Positions 36,360 to 46,634 of a DNA stretch of 64,000 nt are shown one piece after another. Position numbers and translations under genes: made by a program. Every line of letters begins with the position of its first letter. The stretch's first letter is position 1. Location of the stretch: NCBI RefSeq assembly GCF_014287475.1, contig NZ_JACOPF010000001.1, positions 1,054,001 through 1,118,000 on the forward strand, read 5' to 3'. This DNA comes from Mediterraneibacter hominis (GTDB lineage: Bacteria; Bacillota; Clostridia; Lachnospirales; Lachnospiraceae). The notes under the pieces are model-generated. The model saw only the letters and a list, made by a program, of their open reading frames with translations. It was not told where the DNA came from and searched no databases.

Positions 36360-36413
36360 AAGTTAGTTATAACTAACTTATGTGTATATAATACATGAAT
36401 TGAGAACCAATAT
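36360..36413 (-). promoter_or_regulatory. DUF2325 gene promoter and 20-bp palindromic operator
   Basis: AAGTTAGTTATAACTAACTT (36360-36379) is a perfect palindrome just downstream of a TTGATA/TATTAT pair (17-bp spacer, about 36387-36413) on the minus strand. The half-site spacing resembles DtxR/MntR-type metal repressor sites; the identity is inference. Confidence 0.6.
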
Positions 36414-36450
36414 CAATATTTTTTTGTGATATTATTTCTCATTATTACCA

Positions 36451-37055
36451 AAATATAAATTTAATGAAGCAACAAGCAGTGCGAAAAGAGCAGAAAGCCC
36501 CTGCTTGCATGTAAGCAGGGGCTTTCTGCTTCTTTTCATTCGGCGACTGCCGATAGCGAAATGAAGCGTATGCGAAATTGAGCTGGCACTGCGGAAGCTG
36601 GCAAAATACCTTCCTCGTCTGGAAGAAAAGCTTTAACAGAAGGTACGCCAAAAACACTGTATCAGAACACAGGGCAGGACCCGTTTTACCTCATCCGTTC
36701 GCCTGGGTTTTTAGTGCAAAGCATCTGTGTGTCCATTGGAACACGCAGATGCTTTGCACTAAAAACCCAGGCGAACCGTATTCGGAAGGCAGCCTTGTTA
36801 GTAAAATTTTATTAAAAAGAAATCGACTTCACGCTGTCACGAGTTCCCAACCAGAAAAATTTGTTTACTTCCGATTGGAAATGTGCAGCAACGTGAAGTC
36901 GATCTCTTCCGTCTGGAAATATAAACTTAACCTGGCGAAAGTGTAAGCGAGGGAGGGAGTGTGTTGAAAAAGTGAGGAATTTCGGCGAAGCCCTGACGAA
37001 CGTTGCAATACGCTCCCTTTTGCGCGGATCATTTTTGTCAGTTAACTTTATATTT
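36451..37055. repeat. Modular hairpin repeat element D (interior inverted)
   Basis: A 605-bp copy. It starts with M1, whose hairpin here is perfect (GCAGAAAGCCCCTGCT pairs with AGCAGGGGCTTTCTGC, about 36480-36520). Then come M4, M3 and M2, all reverse-complemented relative to elements A and B. M3 arms are ATCGACTTCACG (36822-36833) and CGTGAAGTCGAT (36892-36903). The right end, TTAACTTTATATTT, finishes three bases from the glyA stop codon. Confidence 0.85.
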
Positions 37056-37058
37056 CCT

Positions 37059-38294
37059 TTAACACAGAGGATATTTTTCTGTCAGTTCGGCTACCATTTC
37101 TTTTGCCTTTTCTACATTCTCTTCACTTTCAATTACCATCGCAATAATCTCTGCCACTTTATCCATATCTTCTTCTTTCAGGCCGCGGGTTGTCACTGCC
37201 GGTGTTCCAAGTCTCACACCACTTGTCACAAACGGAGAGCGTGGATCATTTGGAATCGTATTTTTATTACATGTCACGTGTGCATCATCCAGCCGTTTCT
37301 CCAGTTCCTTTCCGCTGACCTCTTTTTCCGTAAGATCTACCAACATAAGGTGATTATCTGTCCCGCCGGAGACAATTTTTACACCACGCTTAATCAGCCC
37401 TGCGCAGAGTGCCTTTGCATTTTTCACCACCTGCTCTTGATATTCCTTAAACTGTGGTTCCAGAGCCTCTTTAAAGCATACCGCCTTCGCGGCTATCACA
37501 TGCATCAAAGGGCCGCCTTGTATTCCAGGAAATACCGCCTTGTTAAAATTGAATTTCTCATTCATCTCATTGCTGGAGAGAATCATTCCCCCTCTTGGGC
37601 CTCTTAATGTCTTATGTGTTGTCGTTGTCGTCACATGCGCATACGGAATCGGACTTGGGTGCAGCCCTGCTGCCACCAGCCCTGCAATATGTGCCATATC
37701 CACCATCAGATACGCTCCTACTTCATCTGCGATTTCTCGGAAACGTTTGAAATCAATTGTTCTGGCATAAGCGCTCGCACCTGCAATAATCAGCTTTGGC
37801 CTGCATTCTTTTGCAATTTTAAGGACATTGTCATAATCAATTACACCTTCTTCATTGACGCCGTAAGGGGTAATTTTAAAATACTTTCCTGACATATTGA
37901 CCGGTGAACCGTGTGTTAAATGGCCGCCATGATCTAAATTCATTCCCATCACAGTATCTCCCGGCGTCAACATTGCGAACATCACCGCCATATTTGCCTG
38001 TGCTCCGGAATGAGGCTGTACATTCACATACTCGCAGTCAAAAAGCTTTTTCGCTCTTTCCCTGGCAAGATTCTCTGCCACGTCCACACACTGACAGCCG
38101 CCGTAATATCTCTTTCCCGGGTATCCTTCTGCATATTTATTCGTCAGAGGGCTTCCCATTGCTGCCATCACTGCCTTGCTTACCCAGTTTTCAGAAGCAA
38201 TCAGTTCAATATGTGAGTTCTGTCTTTTCATCTCCTCCTCAATCGCCTCTGCAATCTCGGCATCTGTCCTCTTGATTTCTTCGAAATCGTACAT
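37059..38294 (-). CDS. glyA: Serine hydroxymethyltransferase
   Basis: A PLP enzyme interconverting serine and glycine with tetrahydrofolate, the main source of one-carbon units. The 411-residue protein carries [12 protein letters not shown] near residue 28, and [16 protein letters not shown] with PLP Lys228. ATG at 38294 is nine bases after GGAGG; an upstream in-frame ATG at 38327 lacks such a site. Downstream lies repeat element D, which may provide its 3' end. Confidence 0.97.
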   Translation of the reverse strand: MYDFEEIKRTDAEIAEAIEEEMKRQNSHIELIASENWVSKAVMAAMGSPLTNKYAEGYPGKRYYGGCQCVDVAENLARERAKKLFDCEYVNVQPHSGAQANMAVMFAMLTPGDTVMGMNLDHGGHLTHGSPVNMSGKYFKITPYGVNEEGVIDYDNVLKIAKECRPKLIIAGASAYARTIDFKRFREIADEVGAYLMVDMAHIAGLVAAGLHPSPIPYAHVTTTTTHKTLRGPRGGMILSSNEMNEKFNFNKAVFPGIQGGPLMHVIAAKAVCFKEALEPQFKEYQEQVVKNAKALCAGLIKRGVKIVSGGTDNHLMLVDLTEKEVSGKELEKRLDDAHVTCNKNTIPNDPRSPFVTSGVRLGTPAVTTRGLKEEDMDKVAEIIAMVIESEENVEKAKEMVAELTEKYPLC

Positions 38295-38329
38295 TTTCGT
38301 ATTCCTCCATATTATTTTATTCTGCATAC

Positions 38330-38487
38330 CTTATCGGGCAAAGCCCCCTTAAGGAGCATAGACTGCGTACCCTGGAAGATATTCTTTGATCGGCTTTTAA
38401 GCCTATTGGCACTATTATAACACACGCCTTGCGCCTCTGTACAGGCGTGCCTGGGAAAATCTGTTTTAAAAGCTTAGAACCTCTCTT
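38330..38487. other. glyA-polC intergenic region with repeat remnant and glyA promoter
   Basis: CCTTATCGGGCAAAGCCC (about 38331-38348) is a partial copy of the 62-bp repeat unit at 30324-30509. TATAAT on the minus strand (38414-38419) is a good glyA -10. An inverted repeat CACGCCT/AGGCGTG (38423-38449) lies just upstream of it and could end polC transcription. Confidence 0.5.
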
Positions 38488-41400
38488 TTAAAAATCAAAC
38501 AGAGAAAGCTGATTACTCTGCGGCAGATTCCCAAAGAGCCCCAAATCCGCCATTAAGTCAATCACTGTTTTACTGACCTTCGTCCGCATCCTGAAATCAT
38601 CCAACGAAAGATACGGGCCATCCTTTGACGCTTCTTCCACAGCTTCTGCCGCCTTCTCTCCCATACCTTCGATACTGGATAAAGAAGGCATCAGTTTTCC
38701 GTCCATAATCTGGAATTTAGTTGCCTTCGCTTTATAAATATCAATCGGAAGGAACTCAAACCCACGTGCGTACATTTCCTGTACAATCTTCATATCCTTT
38801 AATACATCTTGTTCCTTTTTACTCAGCGAATCACTTCTGCGTTTATAGTCCTTCATATAATAATCTAGTTTTTCCTTTCCCTGACACATAATCTCATAGG
38901 AAAAGGCGTCGGCACGGATTCCGAAATAAGCTCCATAATACGCCAGTGGATAGTTAATTTTACAATAGGCAATCCGGTATGCCATCATAACGTATGCAGC
39001 CGCATGTGCCTTCGGAAACATATAGCTGATCTTTTTACAAGACCAGATATACCAGTCCGGCACATTCTTTTCCTTCATTGCCGCCTCCCACTCCGGCTTT
39101 AATCCCTTTCCTTTACGCACGCTCTCCATGATAGTGAATGCAAGAGCACTTTCTACCCCCTGATTAATCAAGTAAATCATAATATCATCTCTTGTACAGA
39201 TAGCTGTAGAAATCGTAGCCTTCCCAGATTTTACCAGTTCTTGCGCATTGCCGAGCCACACATTCGTGCCATGGGAAAGTCCGGAAATACGAATCAGATC
39301 AGAGAGTGTCTGCGGCTTCGTATCCTGTACCATCTGGATGACAAACTCTGTCCCGAATTCTGGAATCCCCAGACAGCCAAGCTTACAGCCGTCTATATCT
39401 TCTGGCTTAATTCCAAGCGCGCTTGTATTATGAAACAGGGAAATGACTTGTTCATCGTCCAGTGGTATCTTAGTAGCAATAAACGGATTTTCCTTGTTAT
39501 ACTCATTTTCCATCGCATCTGAAGTAATATAATCTTCCAAAGTACGGATCATGGTCGGATCATCATGTCCCAGAATATCTAATTTTAAGAGATTATGGTC
39601 AATCGAGTGATAGTCAAAATGGGTTGTGACTATGTCTGTTTCCATATCATTTGCCGGATGCTGTACCGGTGTAAATTCATTTATGTTATGTCCATGCGGC
39701 AATACAACAATTCCTCCCGGATGCTGACCTGTGCTGCGCCGGATTCCAGTACATCCCAATGTAATCCTGTCAATCTCACATCTGCGTTTTCTCTGTCCTT
39801 TTTCTTCGTAGTAATTCTTCACAAATCCATATGCCGTCTTATCTGCTAAGGTTCCAATCGTCCCCGCCTTAAAGGTATGACCGGTTCCAAAGAGAACCTC
39901 AGTATATTTGTGTGCTTTCGCCTGATAGTCTCCCGAGAAATTCAAATCAATGTCCGGTTCCTTGTCTCCTTTAAAACCAAGGAAAGTTTCAAATGGGATG
40001 TCAAATCCTGCCTTTACAAGCGGAGCGCCACATTTAGGGCAAGGCTTGTCCGGCATATCAAAGCCGCATCCGCCGGCATAGCTTCTCACCTCGTCAGACT
40101 CAAAGTCACTGTAGTGACATTCCTGGCAGTAGTAATGTGGGCTCAGCGGATTTACTTCTGTAATGCCTGCCATTGTCGCTACAAATGAGGAACCGACAGA
40201 GCCGCGTGATCCTACCAGATACCCGTCATCATTGGACTTCCACACTAGTTTCTGGGCAATGATATACATAACGGCATATCCGTTTGATATAATAGAGTTC
40301 AATTCCTTTTCCAGTCTCGAAGAAACCTGCACAGGCAGATCTTCCCCGTACATCTCATGCGCTTTTTTATAGCAGATGTCTCTTAATTCCTGATCTGAAT
40401 TTTCAATAACCGGAGGACACTTATTCGGGTTGACAGGAGAAATCTTTTCTACCATCTCTGCAATTTTATTCGGATTTTCAATGACAATTTCACGCGCCTT
40501 TGCAGATCCAAGATAGGAAAACTCTTCCAGCATTTCTTCCGTCGTGCGAAGGTACAGCGGAGGCTGTACATCTGCATCATCAAATCCCTTTCCCGCCATG
40601 ATAATCCTTCTGTACACTTCATCCCCAGGATCAAGAAAATGTACGTCACAGGTCGCTACCACCGGCTTTTTAAATCTTTCTCCCAATTCTACAATCTGGC
40701 GGTTTATCTCTATTAAATCTTCCTCAGAGGTAATATCCGGCAAACGAGTACTCTCAATCATAAACCGATTGTTTCCCAAAGGCTGTATCTCATAATAGTC
40801 ATAAAAGTCCGCCAGTCTTGCGATAAATTCAGCGGATTTCTTATTTAAAAGCGCCTGGTAGAGCTCCCCCGCCTCGCAGGCACTTCCGATAATCAGGCCT
40901 TCTCTGTGCTTGTTTAAAAGACTTTTAGGAATACGCGGCCGTCTTGCATAATAGGTCAGATGAGATTCTGAAATCAACTGATAAAGGTTATATCTTCCAA
41001 TGTCATTCTTTGCCAGAATAATAATATGATACGTCGGCAATTTTCGAATCGCATTGGGGTTCATATCCCCAAACTGGTTCATCTCCTTTAGAGTCGTGAT
41101 ATTTTCCTTTTTCAGCATCTCTACGAATTTTACAAAAATCTCCGCCGTCGCTTTCGCATCATCCACCGCCCGATGATGATTTTCCAGTGAAATATTGAGC
41201 GCCTTTGCCACCACATTCAGCTTATATTTAGACAGTGTCGGAAGCAGTACTCTTGCCAAAGCCACTGTGTCCACATAGGTAAAATGCGGTTCTATATCCT
41301 GGTACCGGCAGTTCTGCTCAATAAAGCCTACGTCAAAGCCGGCATTGTGCGCCACTAAAATACCGTCTCCTACAAATTTCAAAAACTCTGGCAGCAGCGT

Positions 41401-42978
41401 CTCGATATCTGGATAATCCATTACCATCTCGTCCGTAATACTGGTCAGCTTCGTAATCTCAAACGGAATCGGTCTCTTTGGATTGACAAAGGTACTAAAA
41501 GAATCTACAATCTCTCCGCCCACTACTTTCACAGCACCGATTTCTATAATCTTATCTTTAATTGAGCTAAATCCAGTTGTCTCTAAGTCAAATACAATAT
41601 ACGTATCATTCAGCGTCTGTTCTCCTGCCCCTACTGCAATCTCCGTCAAATCATCTACGACATACCCCTCTACGCCATAGATAATCTTGAAAGGATCGGA
41701 TTTATCCAGTGTCTCTATATAATGGTTTGCATCGGGAAATGCCTGCGCCACTCCATGATCCGTAATGGCAATCGCAGGATGCCCCCAGTCATGGGCGCGT
41801 TTCACAATGTCTTTTACTTCGGAAACTCCATCCATATCGCTCATCTTTGTGTGGCAGTGAAGCTCTACTCTCTTCTGTGTACTTAAATCTTTTCTGGAAA
41901 CAGTAAAATCTCCAATCTTTTTAATACCGGTTACAGAGCCGATCGTCAGTTCTCCGTCAAATTTGTCTATCGTGGTAACACCCTTAATTTTAATAAACGC
42001 TCCCTTTTTTATCTCTCCTAAAAGCTCTGGAAGCTGTTCATTTCGCGCAAACATTTTTACTGTAATCGTATCCGTAAAGTCTGTCACAGAAAACATAACG
42101 ATCGTTTTCTCATTACGTATTTCACGGGTATCAAAGCTGATAATTTTTCCATGAATCGTAATTTCTCCCATCTCTGTGACTACCTGCTCTAGAGGAATTG
42201 GTTCGTCTTCAAAGCTTTTTCCATAGATAAGACTTGGATCGTCTCCCTGCTTTAACGGGCGGTAGAATTCTTTCTTCTTAAATTCTCTTTTTCCCGTATC
42301 TTTTTCTCTTCTTTTAAGGCTTATAGTTTCCTTTGGAGATGTATGTTTCTTTTCTACAGCTTTTGGTTCTTCTTCGCCTCTTTGCACTGCTCTTCGCCTG
42401 AATATCTCATTGATTTCCTGCTGAATCCTCTCTTCCTCTTGTTCCCGTCCACTTTTTTTAGATACCTCTTTATAGGAAACCCGAACCTCAGCCCCAATCT
42501 GAAAACGCTTATTTAGTATTTCTTCCAAATACTCTATGATTGCTTCCCTTCGTCCTTCCGACACAATGGTATCCAACAGTTCCAGACAGACTGTATTTTC
42601 TTTAAACTGTATTTCTGCCTGCGCATACATATTTGCCGCAAGGACACTGTCCACACTTAATTCTTCAATAATACTGTCTCTGTATTCTTTCAGAAGAGCC
42701 TCCGCAGAATACTGCCCTGAAAGTGCATACTGTTCTTCTATGCGGATCGCAACCGGAGAAGTCCCAAACAACTGCTCTTTAATCTTTTGCTCCATTCTCC
42801 ATATGTCTTTTTTCTGTATCAGGTGCCGGCTGAAAATATGTACATGAAGAAAATCACGGTTTGTATTTGTCGTGATTTTCTTTACTTCAACATCCTGAAA
42901 CAACAACTGCATATCATTTTCCGCCTTTAATGTCGGAAATACGTCAAAAAAGACCTTTTCACTGCTTACTCTTTCCAA
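38488..42978 (-). CDS. polC: DNA polymerase III PolC-type alpha subunit
   Basis: The replicative polymerase of low-GC Gram-positives (1496 residues). Seen in order: N-terminal domain; OB fold (about 255-345); PHP domain beginning [16 protein letters not shown] (about 370); inserted DEDDh proofreading exonuclease with [15 protein letters not shown] (about 459-473); and the polymerase core with zinc-finger Cys near [13 protein letters not shown] and [12 protein letters not shown]. The start is TTG at 42978, eight bases after AGGAG, and overlaps the ispG stop by 13 bases. Full length. Confidence 0.97.
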   Translation of the reverse strand: MERVSSEKVFFDVFPTLKAENDMQLLFQDVEVKKITTNTNRDFLHVHIFSRHLIQKKDIWRMEQKIKEQLFGTSPVAIRIEEQYALSGQYSAEALLKEYRDSIIEELSVDSVLAANMYAQAEIQFKENTVCLELLDTIVSEGRREAIIEYLEEILNKRFQIGAEVRVSYKEVSKKSGREQEEERIQQEINEIFRRRAVQRGEEEPKAVEKKHTSPKETISLKRREKDTGKREFKKKEFYRPLKQGDDPSLIYGKSFEDEPIPLEQVVTEMGEITIHGKIISFDTREIRNEKTIVMFSVTDFTDTITVKMFARNEQLPELLGEIKKGAFIKIKGVTTIDKFDGELTIGSVTGIKKIGDFTVSRKDLSTQKRVELHCHTKMSDMDGVSEVKDIVKRAHDWGHPAIAITDHGVAQAFPDANHYIETLDKSDPFKIIYGVEGYVVDDLTEIAVGAGEQTLNDTYIVFDLETTGFSSIKDKIIEIGAVKVVGGEIVDSFSTFVNPKRPIPFEITKLTSITDEMVMDYPDIETLLPEFLKFVGDGILVAHNAGFDVGFIEQNCRYQDIEPHFTYVDTVALARVLLPTLSKYKLNVVAKALNISLENHHRAVDDAKATAEIFVKFVEMLKKENITTLKEMNQFGDMNPNAIRKLPTYHIIILAKNDIGRYNLYQLISESHLTYYARRPRIPKSLLNKHREGLIIGSACEAGELYQALLNKKSAEFIARLADFYDYYEIQPLGNNRFMIESTRLPDITSEEDLIEINRQIVELGERFKKPVVATCDVHFLDPGDEVYRRIIMAGKGFDDADVQPPLYLRTTEEMLEEFSYLGSAKAREIVIENPNKIAEMVEKISPVNPNKCPPVIENSDQELRDICYKKAHEMYGEDLPVQVSSRLEKELNSIISNGYAVMYIIAQKLVWKSNDDGYLVGSRGSVGSSFVATMAGITEVNPLSPHYYCQECHYSDFESDEVRSYAGGCGFDMPDKPCPKCGAPLVKAGFDIPFETFLGFKGDKEPDIDLNFSGDYQAKAHKYTEVLFGTGHTFKAGTIGTLADKTAYGFVKNYYEEKGQRKRRCEIDRITLGCTGIRRSTGQHPGGIVVLPHGHNINEFTPVQHPANDMETDIVTTHFDYHSIDHNLLKLDILGHDDPTMIRTLEDYITSDAMENEYNKENPFIATKIPLDDEQVISLFHNTSALGIKPEDIDGCKLGCLGIPEFGTEFVIQMVQDTKPQTLSDLIRISGLSHGTNVWLGNAQELVKSGKATISTAICTRDDIMIYLINQGVESALAFTIMESVRKGKGLKPEWEAAMKEKNVPDWYIWSCKKISYMFPKAHAAAYVMMAYRIAYCKINYPLAYYGAYFGIRADAFSYEIMCQGKEKLDYYMKDYKRRSDSLSKKEQDVLKDMKIVQEMYARGFEFLPIDIYKAKATKFQIMDGKLMPSLSSIEGMGEKAAEAVEEASKDGPYLSLDDFRMRTKVSKTVIDLMADLGLFGNLPQSNQLSLFDF

Positions 42979-44021
42979 TTCAACAACTCCTGACGAAGTG
43001 CCGGAAGAAGCTCTTCTTCCTTCACTTTTTTGATAATCTCACCTTTTTTAATTAACAATCCCTCTCCGACTCCCCCCGCGATGCCAATATCTGCTTCTTT
43101 TGCCTCGCCAGGGCCGTTCACGGCACAGCCCATTACAGCAACTTTAATATCCAGAGGAATATCTGCCACCATATGCTCCACTTTATTCGCCAGCTCTATT
43201 AGATTGATCTTCGTCCTTCCGCAGGTAGGACAGGATACAACCTCAATTCCCCCTTTTTTTAAGCCCAGTGTCTTCAATATAAGCTTTGCCGTCTTAATTT
43301 CTTCCACTGGATCTCCTGTCAGAGACACACGGATCGTATTTCCTATCCCTGCATGAAGAATGATTCCAAGTCCGACAGACGATTTGATATTTCCCGAATA
43401 GACCGTCCCGGATTCTGTAATACCGACATGCAGAGGATATTTGCACTGTCTTGCAATTTGTTCATGGGCTTCTATACACATCAGCACATCTGAAGATTTT
43501 ATACTCACGACAAGATTGTCATAATCCATCTCTTCAATCATATGTACCTTATCAAGCGCGCTCTCCACAATTCCTTCTGCTGTCACCCCGCCATTTTTCT
43601 CCAGAATATGTTTTTCCAGAGAACCACTGTTGACTCCTACACGGATTGGAATCTTCTTCTCTTTTGCCTTGTCTACCACCGCGCGTACTCTCTCCAAGCT
43701 GCCGATATTCCCCGGATTGATACGAATTTTATCTGCGCCGTTCTCAATCGCCGCGATCGCAAGCCTGTAATCAAAATGAATATCCGCCACAAGAGGAATA
43801 TGAATCTGCTTTTTTATCTCCTTCAATGCTTCTGCGGCCTCCATCGTTGGAACCGCGCATCGGATAATCTCACATCCTGCCGCCTCCAGTTTTAGGATCT
43901 GATTCACTGTTGCCTGTACATCCTCTGTCTTTGTATTCGTCATGGACTGTATCGCTACGGGATGACTTCCTCCAATACAGACCTTTCCGATTCTGATTTC
44001 CTTTGTCTCATTTCTTAACAT
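42966..44021 (-). CDS. ispG: (E)-4-hydroxy-3-methylbut-2-enyl-diphosphate synthase
   Basis: IspG (GcpE) is the iron-sulfur enzyme of the MEP isoprenoid pathway that converts ME-cPP to HMBPP. The 351-residue protein contains the cluster Cys in [13 protein letters not shown] and [13 protein letters not shown], and [16 protein letters not shown] at the N-terminus. ATG at 44021 follows AGGAGG by seven bases; the upstream ATG at 44042 is less likely. It is coupled to polC. The usual dxr and rseP neighbours are absent. Confidence 0.96.
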   Translation of the reverse strand: MLRNETKEIRIGKVCIGGSHPVAIQSMTNTKTEDVQATVNQILKLEAAGCEIIRCAVPTMEAAEALKEIKKQIHIPLVADIHFDYRLAIAAIENGADKIRINPGNIGSLERVRAVVDKAKEKKIPIRVGVNSGSLEKHILEKNGGVTAEGIVESALDKVHMIEEMDYDNLVVSIKSSDVLMCIEAHEQIARQCKYPLHVGITESGTVYSGNIKSSVGLGIILHAGIGNTIRVSLTGDPVEEIKTAKLILKTLGLKKGGIEVVSCPTCGRTKINLIELANKVEHMVADIPLDIKVAVMGCAVNGPGEAKEADIGIAGGVGEGLLIKKGEIIKKVKEEELLPALRQELLNWKE

Positions 44022-44096
44022 CTCTTGTCCTCCTAAAGGCACCTCTGCCTTTCTATAAGCCGCCGGATGGCTTTATTTCCTGCGCAGATATAGAAG

Positions 44097-44132
44097 ATAT
44101 GGGAGCGATGGCATCTGCCAACCCTCCCATAT
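44097..44132 (-). terminator. Hairpin upstream of ispG
   Basis: Arms ATATGGGAG (44097-44105) and CTCCCATAT (44124-44132) pair exactly, with a nested GGCA/TGCC pair. There is no clear T-run, so it may be a weak terminator or a leader structure. Confidence 0.45.
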
Positions 44133-44158
44133 TCTCCAAACACTGGCATGTTCCAGCG

Positions 44159-44596
44159 TTATTGCTTTTCAAATACCAGTTGTTCCCCATATTCCCGATC
44201 TGTCAGTGTCAATTCTTCCTGTTCTATGCTGTAATCATATGAGGTATCCAGTGTACTGCGCAGCCGTTCTACTTCTTCACTGTCTGCGTCTGTCCCTTCA
44301 CCGGTACTTTCATCCGTATAAAGGTTAAATACTTTTTCTTCTTTGTCAATCTTATATTTGACGTCTGTTTTCACAGGCCCGCCTTCTTCTTCCTGCCATT
44401 CAAACTCTGCTGTCCCATCTCCATTCACCGTCATGGTAAGCCCGTTGTCTGTACTGTGCCACGTTCCTTCCAGCGGATTTGCTGTAAACAGTTTTATGAT
44501 AAAAAAGGCAGCGATAATAACAATCAGTACCGTAGATACAGACATTACAATCTTCCAGATGCTGTTTCTTTTCCCTTCATCGTTTTTGAAAATCAT
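44159..44596 (-). CDS. Membrane-anchored protein with lipocalin-like (DUF5640-type) domain
   Basis: A 145-residue protein with one N-terminal membrane helix (about 14-36) and an extracellular domain starting NPLEGTWHSTDNGLTMTVNG, the pattern of small lipocalin-like stress or lipoprotein-associated domains in Clostridia. It is acidic, with a Glu/Asp-rich tract about 95-110. Function unknown. It has its own near-consensus promoter. Confidence 0.7.
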   Translation of the reverse strand: MIFKNDEGKRNSIWKIVMSVSTVLIVIIAAFFIIKLFTANPLEGTWHSTDNGLTMTVNGDGTAEFEWQEEEGGPVKTDVKYKIDKEEKVFNLYTDESTGEGTDADSEEVERLRSTLDTSYDYSIEQEELTLTDREYGEQLVFEKQ

Positions 44597-44627
44597 CCGT
44601 TACCGTCCCTTCTTTTCCTTATGTCTC

Positions 44628-44656
44628 ATTATACGAATTTTCAATAGCGGTGTCAA
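44628..44656 (-). promoter_or_regulatory. Near-consensus promoter for the lipocalin-like gene
   Basis: TTGACA (44651-44656), 17-bp spacer, TATAAT (44628-44633) on the minus strand: an exact consensus sigma-A promoter. Confidence 0.85.
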
Positions 44657-44698
44657 CGCCCCGCCTTTTCTAAAACTATCCTCATCTTAGACAGCGTA

Positions 44699-45547
44699 CT
44701 ATTCCCCGCCTAGTTTTGAAGCTGCAAACCAGCCTGCCGCAAAAGTAACAACTCCTATTCCTACTGTCAGAACTGATCCGCCAGACCAATCTGTTTTCAG
44801 AAGAATAGCGATTGGAGAAGCGATAATCAGACCTAAAATCGCATAATACGCATGAATCTCCGCTTTCTGGAAGATAAATTCAATGAGCTTTGCGATCAGG
44901 AAAATCCCGAGCACTACTCCAATTCCAAACGGAATCAGCACTGTGCAGGCTTCCAGAAGCTTTTCAAAGTTTAAAATAACAAGCGCATCTATGAACCGGT
45001 TAATTGTTTTTATGATCGTATCATAATATCCAAGCAGCATAAGCATCATAGAACCACTTACGCCCGGGACTACCATTGTCGCTGCAGCAATGATTCCTAC
45101 CAGAAGAAGTTTTATCACATTGATCATTCCAAAAGTGACATCTGCGCTTTTTCCTCCTGTCTCGCCCAGCACAGCCATCAGAATTACAATCGCAAAAAAA
45201 ATGATAAACGCAACTATCTTTCCGACAGAAATTACATGCCCCTGTACTTTCTTAAATATAAACGGAAGGCTGCCCGCTATCAGACCGCAGAATGCAAAGT
45301 TCGTAGGGATCGGATAGTCGCGAAGCAGAAACTCAAACAGTCGGGACAGAGCCACAATCGCAATACCCGCTCCCAGAAAAATGGGAATTAACAGTTTCAT
45401 ACTGTTTTTAAAGTCACTTTTTAAATGTGTAATAGAGTAAATCAGTTTATCATAAAGTCCCATCGCAACCATCATGGTTCCGCCGCTTACTCCGGGGATA
45501 ATATTGGCAATTCCTACTACCATTCCTTGTAATATTTTTTTCAGCAT
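44699..45547 (-). CDS. DUF368 membrane protein, PopT-like polyprenyl-phosphate transporter
   Basis: A 282-residue polytopic membrane protein of the DUF368 family with duplicated signature segments: NIIPGVSGGTMMVAMGLYDK near residue 17 and MVVPGVSGSMMLMLLGYYD near residue 158. DUF368 proteins (PopT) have been linked to recycling of undecaprenyl phosphate across the membrane. It lies ten bases downstream of hisC. The role here is family inference. Confidence 0.87.
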   Translation of the reverse strand: MLKKILQGMVVGIANIIPGVSGGTMMVAMGLYDKLIYSITHLKSDFKNSMKLLIPIFLGAGIAIVALSRLFEFLLRDYPIPTNFAFCGLIAGSLPFIFKKVQGHVISVGKIVAFIIFFAIVILMAVLGETGGKSADVTFGMINVIKLLLVGIIAAATMVVPGVSGSMMLMLLGYYDTIIKTINRFIDALVILNFEKLLEACTVLIPFGIGVVLGIFLIAKLIEFIFQKAEIHAYYAILGLIIASPIAILLKTDWSGGSVLTVGIGVVTFAAGWFAASKLGGE

Positions 45548-45556
45548 TTTTTCTCC

Positions 45557-46618
45557 TTACTTTATATAATGTTTCAAAAAGTCAAATAATATCCTCATTT
45601 CTTCTTCGGTTCCAACTGTAATACGTAAATATTCCTTTATCCTTTCACTATTCCAATGTCTGACGTAAATATCTGCTTTTTTCAATGCCAGAAACAATTC
45701 TTCTGCGGAATAATCAGGATGCGTGGCAAAAATGAAATTCGCTTTCGCATCTGGAAATGCAAAACCTAGATTCGCAAGCTCTCCTTTCGCCTTTTCTCTC
45801 GTCTGTATTATTTTACGGATATTTTTTTCAAAATATGCCCTGTCACGCACTGCCTCTGCTCCGCAGATTAAGGAAAGCTGATTCAGTGTATAAGAGTTAA
45901 ATGAATATTTCACATCATTTAAGTACCGGATCAATTCCTTGTTTCCTATCGCATAACCAATACGCATTCCTGCCATGCTCCTCGCCTTAGAAAAGGTCTG
46001 TACAACCAGCAGATTGTCATATCTTTCAATCAGCTCTAAAGCAGATTTTCCGGCAAAATCTACATATGCTTCATCCACAATCACCACACTTTCTCGATTG
46101 TGTTCGAGAATATCTTCTATGAATTCTAATTCTTCATAGACAGCCGTCGGTGCATTCGGATTCGGAAAGATGATGCCTCCATTTTCCTGATAATAGTCTG
46201 CACGATTCATTCGGAATTCTTTGTCTAATTTCGGACAGCGGTATGGTATCCGGTACAGTTCTGCCCATACTTTATAGAATGAATATGTAATATCTGGAAA
46301 GAGAATCGGCTTCTCTGAGTTAAAAAAGGTCAAAAAGCAAAGCGAAAGCACATCATCGGAGCCAACTCCTGGAAACACCTGCTCTTTTTCCACTTCGTAA
46401 AACCTGGCTAACTCTTCTGTCAGAAGTTCAGCCGCCGGATCCGGATACAGCCTCAACGCATCTGTATGAAATTCTTCCAGCACTTTGCGCACCCCTGGCG
46501 CAGGCGGATACGGATTTTCGTTCGTGTTTAGCTTAATTACCTTTCTCTGCGGCTGTTCTCCCGGCACATACGGCGTGACGTGACGGATATTTTTTAATAC
46601 ATTTGGATGGATTCCCAT
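45557..46618 (-). CDS. hisC: Histidinol-phosphate aminotransferase-like PLP enzyme
   Basis: A 353-residue class I/II aminotransferase beginning MGIHPNVLKNIRHVTPYVPG, with KLNTNENPYPPAPGV typical of HisC and the PLP-Lys region VVQTFSKARSMAGMRIGYA (about 205-223). ATG at 46618 has AAAGGA eight bases upstream; an in-frame ATG at 46678 lies inside the preceding gene. There are no other his genes nearby, so a role on another amino acid or cobamide intermediate cannot be excluded. Confidence 0.85.
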   Translation of the reverse strand: MGIHPNVLKNIRHVTPYVPGEQPQRKVIKLNTNENPYPPAPGVRKVLEEFHTDALRLYPDPAAELLTEELARFYEVEKEQVFPGVGSDDVLSLCFLTFFNSEKPILFPDITYSFYKVWAELYRIPYRCPKLDKEFRMNRADYYQENGGIIFPNPNAPTAVYEELEFIEDILEHNRESVVIVDEAYVDFAGKSALELIERYDNLLVVQTFSKARSMAGMRIGYAIGNKELIRYLNDVKYSFNSYTLNQLSLICGAEAVRDRAYFEKNIRKIIQTREKAKGELANLGFAFPDAKANFIFATHPDYSAEELFLALKKADIYVRHWNSERIKEYLRITVGTEEEMRILFDFLKHYIK

Positions 46619-46634
46619 AACTGCAGTCCTTTTT

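Noticed and set aside
36972..37607. Plus-strand frame of 211 codons from element D into glyA
   Set aside because: It begins in the repeat and continues antisense to glyA; no coding signal.
42966..42978. Possible frameshift at the ispG-polC junction because polC lacks an ATG
   Set aside because: A TTG start with AGGAG at proper spacing explains it; both proteins are full length.
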